Shown: positions 4,862 through 5,727 of the stretch, piece by piece
Layout of the letters: the number at the start of each line of letters is the position of its first letter
Position numbering within the stretch: the first letter of the stretch is position 1
Assembly (NCBI GenBank): GCA_002938075.1
Contig: PTLK01000138.1
Coordinates: 1-5,727, forward strand
Direction: 5' to 3'
DNA: 5,727 bases
Source of the DNA: Alphaproteobacteria bacterium MarineAlpha3_Bin3
Lineage (GTDB): Bacteria; Pseudomonadota; Alphaproteobacteria; Rhodospirillales; Casp-alpha2
Position numbers and translations under genes: made by a program
Notes under the pieces: model-generated
The model's database searches: none
Told to the model about the DNA's origin: nothing
Seen by the model: the letters and a program-made list of their open reading frames with translations, nothing else

Positions 4862-5727
4862 ATGCACCTGACAATAAACGGCGAACAAAAAAAATTCGAC
4901 CCTCCGATGACGGTCGAGCAGTTGCTGGGCGAGATCGGCCTCGACCCCCGGAAAGTGGCCGTCGAGCGCAACCTCGAAATCGTGCCCAAGTCCAATTACG
5001 CCGGCATCTCGCTGGACGACGGCGACAGGCTTGAAATCATCCATTTCATCGGCGGCGGCGCGCCCGATGAGGCGAAAGCCAAGCAACCCCAATCCCTGTC
5101 CGACGACGATACCTGGGAAGTCGCCGGAAAGCGGTTCAAATCGCGTCTGATCATCGGCACCGGCAAGTACGAGGATTACGAGGTCAATCGCCTGGCGGCC
5201 GAGGCCGCAGGCGCGGAAATAATCACCGTCGCCATCCGGCGCGTCAACCTGGACGATCCGTCGAAGCCGCTGCTGGTCGATTACCTGGACCCGAAGAAGT
5301 ACACATACCTGCCCAACACCGCCGGTTGCTTCACCACCGACGACGCGCTGCGCACGCTGCGCCTGGCCCGCGAGGCCGGCGGCTGGGATTTGGTAAAACT
5401 CGAGATCCTGGGCGAGAGGCGGACCCTCTATCCGATGATGCCGGAAACCCTGGAGGCCACGGAAACCCTGACCAAAGAGGGGTTTCAGGTGATGGTCTAC
5501 TGCTCCGACGACCCTATAGTGTGCAAGCGCCTGGAAGACGTCGGCGCCGTCGCCATCATGCCGCTCGGCGCGCCGATCGGGTCGGGCCTCGGCATCCAGA
5601 ACCCGGTCAATATCCGGCTCATCAAGGAACAGTCCAACGTGCCGGTGATCGTCGACGCCGGCGTCGGCACCGCGTCGGATGCCACCATCGCCATGGAACT
5701 GGGCTGCGACGGCGTTCTGATGAATAC
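4862..5727 (+). CDS. thiSG: Fused sulfur carrier ThiS and thiazole synthase ThiG (3' end cut)
   Basis: One frame runs unbroken from ATG 4862 to the window edge (288 codons). Residues 1-66 are ThiS, a ubiquitin-like sulfur carrier: MHLTINGE, then MTVEQLLGEIGLDPRKVAVERN (16-37), ending in IIHFIGGG (59-66). Residues 67-83 are a polar linker. From about 84 the protein is ThiG, a TIM-barrel thiazole synthase that joins deoxyxylulose phosphate, dehydroglycine and ThiS sulfur. ThiG marks: RLIIGTGKY (95-103), ITVAIRRVNL (121-130), YTYLPNTAGCFT (147-158), LVKLEILG (177-184), MPLGAPIGSGLGIQNP (233-248), VDAGVGTASDA (264-274). Lys179, Glu181 and Asp265 keep the spacing of the B. subtilis residues Lys96, Glu98 and Asp182. 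The fusion matches a known alphaproteobacterial bifunctional form. GGAA 6 nt before the ATG is a weak ribosome-binding site. About 30-40 C-terminal residues are probably missing. Confidence 0.95.
   Translation, partial: MHLTINGEQKKFDPPMTVEQLLGEIGLDPRKVAVERNLEIVPKSNYAGISLDDGDRLEIIHFIGGGAPDEAKAKQPQSLSDDDTWEVAGKRFKSRLIIGTGKYEDYEVNRLAAEAAGAEIITVAIRRVNLDDPSKPLLVDYLDPKKYTYLPNTAGCFTTDDALRTLRLAREAGGWDLVKLEILGERRTLYPMMPETLEATETLTKEGFQVMVYCSDDPIVCKRLEDVGAVAIMPLGAPIGSGLGIQNPVNIRLIKEQSNVPVIVDAGVGTASDATIAMELGCDGVLMN

Noticed and set aside
4704..4874. Longer N-terminus for AroQ
   Set aside because: The extension has no type II dehydroquinase similarity, crosses the promoter region, and would overlap the start of thiSG.
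5040..5115. Possible frameshift or missing stop joining thiS to thiG artificially
   Set aside because: The frame was followed codon by codon and is continuous, with a linker of normal composition; the same fusion is known from other alphaproteobacteria.

Overview
The window looks like ordinary chromosomal core DNA of a GC-rich alphaproteobacterium, probably of the Rhodospirillales type. Three things point there: an NDUFA12-family complex I accessory subunit (a protein shared by alphaproteobacteria and mitochondria) next to a DUF2155 secreted protein; a class II (B12-dependent) ribonucleotide reductase of the long alphaproteobacterial type; and a fused ThiS-ThiG protein. No mobile element, tRNA, rRNA, CRISPR array or phage gene was seen.

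Layout from left to right. Positions 1-379 (minus strand) hold the first 126 codons of nrdJ, cut by the window edge. Positions 380-806 are non-coding and divide nrdJ from the rightward genes. This stretch has an AT-rich core (about 515-600) with two NrdR-box-like 16-mers exactly 16 nt apart, several inverted repeats, and a nested palindrome nearer the rightward gene. Positions 807-1710 (plus strand) carry the NDUFA12 homologue and then the DUF2155 protein, whose 3' end runs 79 bp into the convergent aat gene. Positions 1632-4703 (minus strand) are a compact four-gene run transcribed in the order aroQ, accB, accC, aat, with gaps of 20, 56 and 26 nt. Positions 4704-4861 are a divergent promoter region with a C/G-run tract. 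From 4862 to the right edge (plus strand) one open frame encodes ThiS joined to ThiG, again cut by the window.

Functionally, AccB (biotin carrier) and AccC (biotin carboxylase) form half of acetyl-CoA carboxylase, the first step of fatty acid synthesis. AroQ is a shikimate-pathway dehydratase. Aat attaches Leu/Phe to proteins for N-end-rule degradation. ThiSG makes the thiazole half of thiamine, and NrdJ makes deoxyribonucleotides.

I did not find a convincing undescribed system. The points most worth a second look are the ThiS-ThiG fusion, which buries the ThiS glycine tail that normally must be a free C-terminus; the putative tandem NrdR operator; the reciprocal capture of stop codons in the DUF2155/aat overlap; and the two perfect hairpins in the accB-accC gap, one lying where the accC ribosome-binding site should be.
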